Of a stretch of DNA of 52,288 bases, positions 42,316-49,509 are shown one piece after another (within the stretch, counting starts at the first letter, position 1; the number at the start of each line of letters is the position of its first letter). Origin of the DNA: Haloparvum sedimenti (GTDB lineage: Archaea > Halobacteriota > Halobacteria > Halobacteriales > Haloferacaceae); the NCBI RefSeq assembly GCF_001462205.1, contig NZ_LKIR01000119.1:1-52288 (forward strand), in the 5' to 3' direction. Both the position numbers and the translations under genes were made by a program. The notes under the pieces are model-generated. The model had not been told where the DNA came from, did not search any database, and saw only the letters and a list, made by a program, of their open reading frames with translations.

Positions 42316-43110
42316 ATGCAACCCCTCTCCGTGCTGGGGCCGGATGCTGCGACGCTCGTGGACGCGCTCGCGGCGCGACTCGAGGGACGGACCGCTGTCG
42401 TCGACCACGCGGCCGTCGACGCGGGCGAGCAGTCGTCGATCGCGACGACGGCCTCGCTCGCCGCCGACGGGACGTGGACCGCGACCGGTACCGACGCGGA
42501 CTTCACCGACATGCTCGACCGGCTCGCGCCGGACCACGACTACCTACTCGCGACCGGCTTCTCGCGGCTCCGCGTGCCGACCGTCCTGATCGGCGATGAC
42601 CGCGACCCGACGGACGTGCCCGGCGACGTGGTGGCGACGCCGGACGCGGTCGCCGACGTCGACCTGGACGCGCTTATCGGAACGGTCGAGGACGCCGAAC
42701 CGTGGGTCACGCTGGAAACGCTCGTCGAGCGCGCGACCGCTCACCCGGACGCGGAGTTCTCGGGCGCGATCGCCACGTTCACGGGGCGCGTCCGCGCGAA
42801 GGAGGAACCCGGCGACGACCGAACGACGCACCTCGCGTTCGAGAAGTACGAAGGCGTCGCCGCCGAGCGTATGGCCGCCATCGCGACCGATCTGGAGGAC
42901 CGCGACGGCGTCTTTCGCGTGCTGATGCACCACCGGACCGGAGTCATCGAGGACGGGGAAGATATCGTCTTCGTCGTCGTTCTCGCGGGCCACCGCGAGG
43001 AGGCGTTCCGCGCGGTCGAGGACGGGATCGACCGCCTGAAGGACACGGTCCCCATCTTCAAGAAGGAGACCACGGAGGCGGAACAGTTCTGGGTTCACCG
43101 TCAGGAGTGA
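42316..43110 (+). CDS. moaE: Molybdopterin synthase large subunit MoaE with MobB-like N-terminal domain
   Basis: A 264-residue protein. The C-terminal half (about 130-262) is MoaE, which adds dithiolene sulfur to precursor Z: AEFSGAIATFTGRVRAKEEPG, then LAFEKYEGVAAERM, VVLAGHREEAFRAVEDGID, and the catalytic-lysine region FKKETTEAEQFW. The N-terminal ~130 residues (MQPLSVLGPDAATLVDALAA) look like a MobB-type domain that lost the P-loop. The fusion is the usual haloarchaeal form. In Haloferax, MoaE is a partner of the ubiquitin-like SAMP1. The ATG at 42316 is chosen because the MobB-like fold starts there. It is divergent from the ligase gene. Confidence 0.88.
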   Translation: MQPLSVLGPDAATLVDALAARLEGRTAVVDHAAVDAGEQSSIATTASLAADGTWTATGTDADFTDMLDRLAPDHDYLLATGFSRLRVPTVLIGDDRDPTDVPGDVVATPDAVADVDLDALIGTVEDAEPWVTLETLVERATAHPDAEFSGAIATFTGRVRAKEEPGDDRTTHLAFEKYEGVAAERMAAIATDLEDRDGVFRVLMHHRTGVIEDGEDIVFVVVLAGHREEAFRAVEDGIDRLKDTVPIFKKETTEAEQFWVHRQE

Positions 43111-43351
43111 GCCTCGGTCGCTCCTGCGCGCCCCAGCTCCCCGGCACAAATGCGGAAGATATTACCGCAATCGAGCGGATCACTCGGAGAATTTGGCCGC
43201 GATTCCACGGCCGTTTCGGATGCGACTTGACAGCCTCAGAAAAGCGAATGAATGTTCTCGGCCGATCTAAAAGAGTCGTGAAAGGTCTCTTTACTCCGTT
43301 TTACGTTAGCGAGACGATAAAACCGACCGAACGTCCCCTAACGTTGCTTCC

Positions 43352-43357
43352 TTTATA
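43352..43357 (+). promoter_or_regulatory. TATA box of the DUF7123-like gene
   Basis: TTTATA lies 32-37 bp before the ATG at 43389. The preceding ~200 bp (43150-43350) are unusually AT-rich for this genome. They hold no ORF that I can support, and may hold regulatory sites. Confidence 0.6.
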
Positions 43358-43388
43358 ACACCCTGCGGGGGTAAGCGTGAGGTACGTC

Positions 43389-43649
43389 ATGAGCGCAACC
43401 GCCAATCCCTCCACTGATGCAGGCACGACCGAGACCGCGAGCAAGGAGGAGCGGCTCAAGGAGTACCTGCTCGAGCGGGCGCAGGACGGCGAGATGTACT
43501 TCAAAGGGAAGTTCATCTCCGAGGACGTGGACCTCTCTCCGAAGGAGATCGGCGCCCTGATGGTGAAACTCCGCGACTCAGCGACGGAGCTCACCGTTGA
43601 AAAGTGGTCCTACACCGGCGCGACCACGTGGCGCGTCGAGCCCGCGTAG
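43389..43649 (+). CDS. Small haloarchaeal DUF7123-like protein
   Basis: An 86-residue protein. The core KEERLKEYLLERAQDGEMYF (in part) followed by KFISEDVDLSPKEIGALMVKL looks like a helix-turn-helix or winged-helix arrangement, ending WSYTGATTWRVEP. It matches a small family widespread in haloarchaea and usually called DUF7123. DNA binding is a guess from the fold pattern. The ATG at 43389 is preferred over a GTG at 43377 because of promoter spacing. Confidence 0.75.
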   Translation: MSATANPSTDAGTTETASKEERLKEYLLERAQDGEMYFKGKFISEDVDLSPKEIGALMVKLRDSATELTVEKWSYTGATTWRVEPA

Positions 43650-43838
43650 CGGGCAGACTCGATCCCCGGCTTCCCCGTCCGCCGTCATGTCACCGTCTCG
43701 GCGCGTCGGCCTCCCCGCCCTCGACCGTACCGCCCCTCCGACAGCGCCGACCGGCGACCGGTTTCGTTCTCCGCTTTTCGACCGCGGAGCGGCGCCGCCG
43801 GCGCGGGGTTTATTGGCGACCGAACCCAGGTTTCGGTG

Positions 43839-44969
43839 ATGGCAGACAGCCAGGTGGGCGGACCGGCGACGGAGACGGTTCCCCTGCCGAAGTCGCTCCG
43901 CACGTTCTTCCGCGTGGACGACGTGCGGCACGACGGCGACCGGATCCGATACGTCGGGGAGTCGTTGCTCCCGGAGCGCGCGCTCCTCCGGGAAGTGGCG
44001 CCCGCGTTTCACGAAGCGGGCTACGATGTCGACTTCCGGGCGACAGCGGAGGGGGACGTGCTGGTCGCCCGCCCGCACGGCAGCGGCCGCGAGGGGGTCC
44101 CGTGGCTCAACGTCGTCATGCTGCTCGCGACCGTCGCGAGCACGCTGTTCGTCGGCGCCTACGGCTGGTACTACGTCCCGCTGTCGACGCTGACCGAGAG
44201 TCCCCTCACGCTGCTCCGCGCGTGGCCGTTCACGGCCGCGGTGTTGGGCGTGCTCCTCACCCACGAGCTGGGCCACTACGCGGCCGGGCGCTATCACGGC
44301 GTGGACGTATCGCTTCCCTACGTGATTCCCTTCGTCTTCCCCTTCGGGACATTGGGGGCGGTAATCCGGATGCGAGGGCGGATGCCGTCCCGGAAGGCGC
44401 TTTTCGACATCGGCGTGGCCGGTCCGGTGGCCGGACTCGTCGCGACCGTCGTCGTCACCGCGGTCGGTCTCTCGCTCGACCCGGTTGCGGTTCCCGACCA
44501 CGTGCTACGCGAGTCCTCGCGGATGATCGTGTTCAACAACCCGCCGCTGCTGTCGTGGATCGCGGCCGCGCTCGGGCGAGATGCCGGTGCGTCGGTCCAT
44601 CCGGTCGTGATCGGCGGGTGGGTCGGGATGTTCTTCACCCTCTTGAACCTCCTTCCGGTCGGACAGCTCGACGGTGGCCACATGACCCGGGCCATGCTCG
44701 GCGAGCGGCAGGAGACCCTGGCCTCGCTCGTTCCCGGCGCACTGTTCGCCATCGCGGCGTACCTCCACTGGGTGCTCGACAAGGGGCTGCAGGAATCGGT
44801 CGGGTTGTGGGCCTTCTGGGGCCTTTTCGCGCTGTTCATCGCGTTCAACGGCCCCGCAAACCCCGTCGACGAGTCGGAGCTCGGCTGGCCGCGGCTGGCG
44901 GTGGGAATCGCGACCTTCGCAGCCGGCGCGACCTGCTTCCTCCTCGTTCCCGTCGAAATCGTTGGATAA
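43839..44969 (+). CDS. Site-2 protease family (M50) membrane metalloprotease
   Basis: A 376-residue intramembrane protease. A soluble N-terminal domain (1-85) precedes the membrane part. HELGH at 142-146 gives two zinc ligands and the catalytic Glu, and NLLPVGQLDGG (about 263-273) gives the third ligand, Asp. Six or seven hydrophobic segments surround these. The order matches the plant EGY-like and haloarchaeal S2P subgroup, which has GTLGAVIRMRGRMPSRKALFDIG. The substrate is unknown. The ATG at 43839 follows an in-frame GTG by one codon. Element C begins 39 bp past its stop. Confidence 0.9.
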   Translation: MADSQVGGPATETVPLPKSLRTFFRVDDVRHDGDRIRYVGESLLPERALLREVAPAFHEAGYDVDFRATAEGDVLVARPHGSGREGVPWLNVVMLLATVASTLFVGAYGWYYVPLSTLTESPLTLLRAWPFTAAVLGVLLTHELGHYAAGRYHGVDVSLPYVIPFVFPFGTLGAVIRMRGRMPSRKALFDIGVAGPVAGLVATVVVTAVGLSLDPVAVPDHVLRESSRMIVFNNPPLLSWIAAALGRDAGASVHPVVIGGWVGMFFTLLNLLPVGQLDGGHMTRAMLGERQETLASLVPGALFAIAAYLHWVLDKGLQESVGLWAFWGLFALFIAFNGPANPVDESELGWPRLAVGIATFAAGATCFLLVPVEIVG

Positions 44970-45007
44970 ACCGGGACCCTGCCCGGCTCCTTCGGAATGA
45001 TGAACAG

Positions 45008-45518
45008 CGATACTGAGTGATGCAGCCCGATTCAGACACATCGCTTTTCTGAAACTCGCGGCGGTGCGGTGCGGTCGCGGAACGGTGCGGTTGCGGTGCC
45101 GTACTGTCGGCGCGCGCCGCGGCGCCCCTGTGGCGCCGCGACCGCGCGAGGGAGGCGGCGGCGCGGCCGCATTGCGGTGTCTCCGGCGCGCCACTGCACG
45201 CCGGAGGCCAGCGGGACGCGGTTTGTCCCGCGCTGCGGGTCGCGGCCGCGCCGCCGCCGAGGTTGGGGAGGTGCGAGGCTGCTGTGCGGTTGCGGTGCGG
45301 GGTGGGGCTGAAAGGGGCAGCCGGCTCGAACCCGCCTGGACGACGCAAGCACCGCAGCGGGCGGTGCCGAGAGCGAGGAGCGCAGCGAGGCCCGGCGCGG
45401 TCGAGCCGGCTGGGGCTTTCGAGGTGTTGCTGTCCAGATCAGCAGGATCCGCACCAGTCACAGAAACAACGTAATCTGACAGAAAGACAGAACGAACCGC
45501 GTAGTAGACTCAGTATCG
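45008..45518 (+). repeat. Repeat element C (511 bp)
   Basis: The ends CGATACTGAGT (45008-45018) and ACTCAGTATCG (45508-45518) form a perfect 11-bp inverted repeat. Stems are 45118-45126/45132-45140 (9 bp), 45154-45170/45242-45258 (17 bp) and 45318-45329/45401-45412 (12 bp). The apical loop of the second stem is 71 nt, against 16 in A and 20 in B. It holds two further hairpins (45181-45188/45199-45206 and 45211-45217/45225-45231). Only one tail module is present, where A and B have two. It follows the M50 protease gene. A near match to the left end (CGATACTTGAGT) lies just outside at 45528-45539. Confidence 0.85.
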
Positions 45519-45717
45519 GGGTAGTAACGATACTTGAGTTTCGAAGTTCGGGCCGGTTCTCGGTTACCGATGCGGATGTGGAGAAACCGCAAACCCCGAT
45601 TCTGGCGGTTGTAGCTTCTGAAGCAGCCAGCTACACCGGAAACGTGGTGTGTGGAGAAATCACTGTCGGAGATGTTCGAAACGGATGGACGCGTCGGTCG
45701 TGACGCGTGTTGGTCCG
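45519..45717. other. Intergenic stretch between element C and ndk
   Basis: About 200 bp, less GC-rich than element C. No ORF that I can support is present on either strand. An imperfect copy of the element end occurs at 45528-45539. The stretch may be the remains of a further insertion or ordinary 3' flank of ndk. Confidence 0.4.
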
Positions 45718-46197
45718 CTAGTGGTCCTCGTCCTCGTACACCCAAGCGGCGGTGTCGAGGCCGTAATCGACGAGTTCGTCGTCGTCGAACCAGAGGTCGA
45801 TCTCGCGGACGTTAGCGCCCTCCTCCTCGTGGTCCGAGGCGTGGATGACGTTGTGTCCGAGATCGAGGCCGAGGTCGCCGCGGATGGTGCCGGGCGGGGA
45901 CTCGGCGGGGTCGGTCTCGCCGACCATGCTGCGGACCTGGGCGGTCGCGTCGGCGCCCTCCCAGACCATCGCGAAGACGGGGCCGGAAGTGATGAACTCG
46001 ACGAGCCCCTCGAAGAAGGGCTGCTCGGAGAGTTCGGCGTAGTGCTCGCGCGCGAGCTCCTCGTCGACCTGCATGAACTTGCCGCCGACGAGCTTCAGGC
46101 CGCGGTCCTCGAAGCGGGAGACGACCTCGCCGATGAGGCCGCGCTGGACGCCGTCCGGCTTGACCATCACGAAGGTGCGCTCGTCGTGGTGGCTCAT
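45718..46197 (-). CDS. ndk: Nucleoside diphosphate kinase
   Basis: A 159-residue NDK, which transfers the gamma-phosphate between nucleoside triphosphates and diphosphates. The family motif NVIHASD holds the phosphoacceptor His119; the N-terminal [17 protein letters not shown] and the TIRGDLG loop bind the nucleotide. The ATG at 46197 overlaps the rpl24e stop by four bases (ATGA). It is the last gene of the four-gene rpl7ae operon. The long acidic C-terminal helix is typical of halophilic NDK. Confidence 0.96.
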   Translation of the reverse strand: MSHHDERTFVMVKPDGVQRGLIGEVVSRFEDRGLKLVGGKFMQVDEELAREHYAELSEQPFFEGLVEFITSGPVFAMVWEGADATAQVRSMVGETDPAESPPGTIRGDLGLDLGHNVIHASDHEEEGANVREIDLWFDDDELVDYGLDTAAWVYEDEDH

Positions 46198-46388
46198 TCG
46201 TCCTCGCCCTTGGCGGCGCGGCCGGCCTCGGTCCACTCGAGGTCGCGGGCCTCACGCCCCATGAAGTAGTTCTTCTCCGCCTTCGAGTCGACGAAGTGGA
46301 GAACGGTGCCGTCGACCTTGACGTACATCGTGCCCGTGCCGGGCTCGATCTCCTCGCCGGTGTAGTCGCACGTTCGTGTCTCTACCAT
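46194..46388 (-). CDS. rpl24e: 50S ribosomal protein L24e
   Basis: A 64-residue L24e. [19 protein letters not shown] and the [20 protein letters not shown] region define the family. The zinc-binding cysteines are mostly lost: only Cys7 remains of the usual CxxC pair, and the second pair is absent. Such zinc-ribbon loss is known in some halophilic ribosomal proteins. It follows rps28e by 3 bp and overlaps ndk by four bases. Confidence 0.95.
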   Translation of the reverse strand: MVETRTCDYTGEEIEPGTGTMYVKVDGTVLHFVDSKAEKNYFMGREARDLEWTEAGRAAKGEDE

Positions 46389-46391
46389 GGT

Positions 46392-46616
46392 CTACTGCCC
46401 TCCGATGGAGTCCGCGTCCCGCTGAGTCTCGCGGAGCTGGAGCACGTCGCCCAGCCGCACGGGACCCAGGACGTTTCGCGTGATGATCCGGCCCTGGTTC
46501 GAGCCTTCCTGGATGCGGCACTTGACCTGCATGGCCTCGCCGTGCATCCCGGTTTTGCCGACGACCTCGATGACCTCCGCGGCCGTCGAGTCGCCGGTGC
46601 CCTCTTCTGCGCTCAT
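46392..46616 (-). CDS. rps28e: 30S ribosomal protein S28e
   Basis: A 74-residue S28e, with the family sequence [20 protein letters not shown] and the ending [13 protein letters not shown]. It lies at the mRNA-exit region of the small subunit. The haloarchaeal form has a short acidic N-terminal extension (MSAEEGTGD). It starts 6 bp after rpl7ae and ends 3 bp before rpl24e, so all three share one message. Confidence 0.96.
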   Translation of the reverse strand: MSAEEGTGDSTAAEVIEVVGKTGMHGEAMQVKCRIQEGSNQGRIITRNVLGPVRLGDVLQLRETQRDADSIGGQ

Positions 46617-46622
46617 GGCGGG

Positions 46623-46985
46623 TTACCGGAGTTCCTCGACCTTCTCTGCGATGTCCTCGACGTCGTCGGACGCGTCGCCCGCGTCGACGACGGCGGCGGC
46701 GGCGGAGCCGACCTCCAGGCCGGCGGCCTGACCGACCTCGTCCTGCGTGTCGACGAAGACGACCGGGATGCCCTTCTCCTCGGCGAGTTCGGGGAGGTGC
46801 ATCACGATCTCCTCGGGGGAGACGTCCTCGGCGACGAAGACGAGGTCCGCGTTGCCGCGCTCGACGGACTTCGTGGTCTCGTTGGTTCCTTTCTTGACGC
46901 TACCGGTGTCTCGGGCGACCTCGAGGGCCTCAAGGGCTCGTTCTGCGAGGTCGGCTGGGGTGTCGTAGTCTACGTAAACTGCCAT
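46623..46985 (-). CDS. rpl7ae: 50S ribosomal protein L7Ae
   Basis: A 120-residue L7Ae, which binds kink-turns in 23S rRNA, box C/D and H/ACA guide RNAs and RNase P RNA. Family features are [37 protein letters not shown], and [22 protein letters not shown]. It is the first gene of the operon L7Ae-S28e-L24e-Ndk. The message has an unusually long leader of roughly 88 nt (see next entry), in contrast to the mostly leaderless genes in this window. Confidence 0.97.
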   Translation of the reverse strand: MAVYVDYDTPADLAERALEALEVARDTGSVKKGTNETTKSVERGNADLVFVAEDVSPEEIVMHLPELAEEKGIPVVFVDTQDEVGQAAGLEVGSAAAAVVDAGDASDDVEDIAEKVEELR

Positions 46986-47106
46986 GGTTGTTCACCTTTC
47001 CTCCCCGTGGGCTCGCGTGCTCGTGCCGTGGCCGATCCCTAACGACACTGCACATCATCAACCCCGAAGAGGCTGTACCCCGGAATACTGTGGGACACCA
47101 TAAAAG
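46986..47106 (-). promoter_or_regulatory. Promoter and long leader of the rpl7ae operon, possible kink-turn
   Basis: CTTTTATGG (minus strand, 47098-47106) is a TATA box. With the usual spacing, transcription would start near 47073, leaving about 88 nt before the ATG. The leader RNA contains UUGAUGA (box C-like) and a GGAGG Shine-Dalgarno sequence 15 nt upstream of the ATG. L7Ae is known in another archaeon to bind a kink-turn in its own leader and lower its own synthesis. Whether this leader folds so is not shown. Confidence 0.45.
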
Positions 47107-47285
47107 CGCTTTCAATGCGATCCGGCCGTGGGACACCGGCTCATGCCCCGACGCGACGGGGTTCGGGTCACGAGACTGACCGTTCTGGACCGACTGCGAC
47201 CGCGGTCGTCCTCTGCCGAGAGCATCTCTCAGGGTGCCCGGTCACTCCGAGTCCTTTTACCCGATGGGGAGCCACTCTCCGTCGA

Positions 47286-48716
47286 ATGGCTCGGCTCCTC
47301 CACTACTCCGACATCGAGAACGTCTACGACACTCCGGAGCGGGCCGCCCGCCTCGCCGGCCGCATCCGCGAGCTCGACGGACCGGACGCCGCGGTCGTCG
47401 CGACCGGCGACACGACCGCGCCGGGTGTGCTCTCGCTCGTCGCCAAGGGCCGGCAGGTGACGGACTTCTACGCCGCCACTGACACCATGCTGGACACCTT
47501 CGGCAACCACGAGTTCGACTACGGTCCGGACGCGATCCGGGAGCTCGTGGCCGACGCCGGCCCGACCTTCGTCTCCGCGAACGTCCGCGACGAGGAGGGC
47601 GACCCCTTCGGCCGCGAGGCGGGGGTGGTCCCCCATGCGGTCCGCGAGGTGGGCGGCGACCGCGTCGGCTTCGTCGGCCTCACCGACCCCGCGACGGACT
47701 CGCTGAACCCCCTCGCGGCGCCGCTGACGTTCGACGACCCGCTCCCGGTCGCCCGCGAGGCGGTCGCGGAACTCCGCGCTGAGAATGTCGACCACGTCGT
47801 CGTCCTCTCGCACCTCGGCTCCGCTGACGACGACCTCGCCCGCGAACTCGAAGTGGACGCGGTCCTCGGCGGGCACGTCCACAGCCGCAGACACGAGTAC
47901 GTCGACGGCGTCCTCCTTGTTCGACCGGGCGTCAACGGCCGGTGCGTGATCGAGGTCGACCTCGACGGCGCCACCGAGGCATCCGAAGACGGGGTTCCCC
48001 GAGATGCACCGGCCGCGACCTTCCACGAGCGCGACGGCGCGGCGCCGCACGGCGACCTCCGCGAGGCGCTGGAGAGACGGATGGCCGCGGCCGATCTCGG
48101 CGAGGTCGTCGCGCACGTGGACGAGCCCATCGAACGCGCGGGCGAGGTCGTCCACGGCGGCGAGTGCCGGATCGGCAACTTCGTCGCGGACGCCTTCCGG
48201 TGGGCCCACGACGCGGACGTCGGCCTCTCGAACGCGGGCGGCCTCCGGCAGGGTGACCCCTTCGAGGGCGCGGTGACGAAGGCGGACACGATCAGCCTGA
48301 TCCCCTTCGAGGAGCCAGTCGTCGTGACGGAGCTTTCGGGGTCCGAACTGCGCGCGGTCCTCCGCGAGATGGCCGCGCCGGACGTGGACTTCGGCGAGGA
48401 CGACTGGTGGCACGGCCACGTCTCCGGCGCGCGCGTGGTCTGGGACGCCGAGGCGGAGGAACTGGTCGAGGCGACCGTCGACGGCGACCCGATCGCGGCG
48501 AACGACACCTACACGCTCGCGACCTCCGAGTACCTGCTCCACTCCGACCACGAGTTCCCGACGCTGGAGGAACGCCACCGCGCGGGCGAGGACGGCATCC
48601 AGCACGAGGTGCTGGCCGAGTACGCCCGCGAGTACGGCATCGCCCCCGAGATCGAGGGCCGGATCCGGATCGTCGAGGGAGTGCGGTCGACCCCCGCCCC
48701 CGACGCCGCGGAGTGA
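47286..48716 (+). CDS. 5'-nucleotidase/metallophosphatase family protein
   Basis: A 476-residue two-domain enzyme of the UshA/5'-nucleotidase family. The metallophosphatase domain has LLHYSDIENVYD (His6, Asp9), ATGDTTAPG, FGNHEFDYG, and GGHVHSRR for the dinuclear site. The C-terminal 5'-nucleotidase domain has ECRIGNFVADAFRWA, LSNAGGLRQG and the substrate-stacking region SLIPFEEP. No signal peptide is visible, so unlike UshA it is probably cytosolic. The ATG at 47286 has TTTTACCC about 25-30 bp upstream. It is divergent from rpl7ae. Confidence 0.88.
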   Translation: MARLLHYSDIENVYDTPERAARLAGRIRELDGPDAAVVATGDTTAPGVLSLVAKGRQVTDFYAATDTMLDTFGNHEFDYGPDAIRELVADAGPTFVSANVRDEEGDPFGREAGVVPHAVREVGGDRVGFVGLTDPATDSLNPLAAPLTFDDPLPVAREAVAELRAENVDHVVVLSHLGSADDDLARELEVDAVLGGHVHSRRHEYVDGVLLVRPGVNGRCVIEVDLDGATEASEDGVPRDAPAATFHERDGAAPHGDLREALERRMAAADLGEVVAHVDEPIERAGEVVHGGECRIGNFVADAFRWAHDADVGLSNAGGLRQGDPFEGAVTKADTISLIPFEEPVVVTELSGSELRAVLREMAAPDVDFGEDDWWHGHVSGARVVWDAEAEELVEATVDGDPIAANDTYTLATSEYLLHSDHEFPTLEERHRAGEDGIQHEVLAEYAREYGIAPEIEGRIRIVEGVRSTPAPDAAE

Positions 48717-48771
48717 GCCGGCCGGTGCCGGAAGGGGAGACTCTTTGAGGGCGCCGGTCGACTGCCCGGGC

Positions 48772-49173
48772 ATGACGCTGGTCGTGGTTCCCGTTCGGTA
48801 CCCGCTGTCGAGCCACTCGAAGGCGACCCTCAGCGAGGCGATCCGGATCGCCGACGAGCGCGACGCGGACCTCACGGTGTTACACGTCGACCTCTATCAG
48901 GACAGCCACAACGTCACCCGGATGGCGCTCAAGCGGGCCGTCGAGCGGGAGTTCGGCTCGCTCGACCGCGCACGCTACGTCGTCCGCAAGGGGTTCCTCG
49001 TGGAGGAGTCGATCCTCGACGAGGTCGCCGCGGAGGGCGCGGACGTGGTCGTCATCGGCTCGAAGCAGGCGGGGCGCTGGCGGCGGATGGTCCGGAAACT
49101 GCTCTCGGACCCGGACATCGACGCGTTCCTCCGCGAGAAGCTGGACGCGACCGTCATCTCCGTCGAGAACTGA
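48772..49173 (+). CDS. Universal stress protein (UspA) family protein
   Basis: A 133-residue single-domain Usp. MTLVVVPVRYPLSSHSKATL, VLHVDLYQDSHN and the C-terminal VVIGSKQAGRWRRMVRKLL replace the classical ATP-loop GxxGxGxxxxxxxGS, so nucleotide binding is uncertain. The ATG at 48772 is preferred over a TTG in frame at 48745. It follows the nucleotidase gene by 55 bp and may share its transcript. Confidence 0.85.
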   Translation: MTLVVVPVRYPLSSHSKATLSEAIRIADERDADLTVLHVDLYQDSHNVTRMALKRAVEREFGSLDRARYVVRKGFLVEESILDEVAAEGADVVVIGSKQAGRWRRMVRKLLSDPDIDAFLREKLDATVISVEN

Positions 49174-49222
49174 TCTGATCGAGAAGCGAACCGATCGGAG
49201 CCACGGCGCCCCGACCGTGTGA

Positions 49223-49306
49223 CGGTGGGACTGGGATTTGAACCCAGGAAGCCGTGAGGCTACCTGCTTTCAAGGCAGGCGCAATGGGCCACTCTGCCAT
49301 CCCACC
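49223..49306 (-). tRNA. tRNA-Ser (anticodon TGA)
   Basis: An 84-nt type II tRNA without intron. The acceptor pairs GGTGGGA with TCCCACC and the discriminator is G. The anticodon stem CCTGC/GCAGG encloses CTTGAAA, giving TGA. The long variable arm (about 14 nt) and GGTTCAAATCC T arm fit serine. A decayed repeat copy begins about 65 bp beyond its 5' end. Confidence 0.96.
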
Positions 49307-49370
49307 GCGACTGCGGATTGTCCCGGCCCGGACTAATGAATGTCGGTCGGCGGCCGAGCGGTGGCCGGTC

Positions 49371-49490
49371 GGCCCGCGGCCGAGGCTGGGGAGGTGCGAG
49401 GCTGCCGTGCGGTGGCGGTGTTGGGCGGTCGCAGTACTGGGCCGGGGGCGGGACTGAGAGGGGCAGCGAGTTCGATTCGGCCCCGACGCC
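49371..49490 (+). repeat. Decayed copy D of the repeat family (middle part)
   Basis: The stretch GCCCGCGGCCGAGGCTGGGG (in part) through GGTGCGAGGCTGCCGTGCGG and on to GAGGGGCAGCGAGTTCGATT-CGGCCCCGACG aligns with the centre of elements A-C, closest to B. Neither terminal inverted repeat is preserved. It lies between tRNA-Ser and the 3' end of the GH68 gene, in the orientation of A. Confidence 0.65.
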
Positions 49491-49509
49491 GCGACCGGCG
49501 AAGCTGGAG

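Noticed and set aside
45458-45745. Minus-strand 95-codon frame next to ndk
   Set aside because: It crosses the end of element C, has no promoter or recognised family, and its codon use is unlike genes here. It may include remains of an insertion but cannot be supported as a gene.
47229-48875. A 548-codon minus-strand frame opposite the nucleotidase gene
   Set aside because: Antisense shadow; the plus strand has clear metallophosphatase motifs and a promoter.
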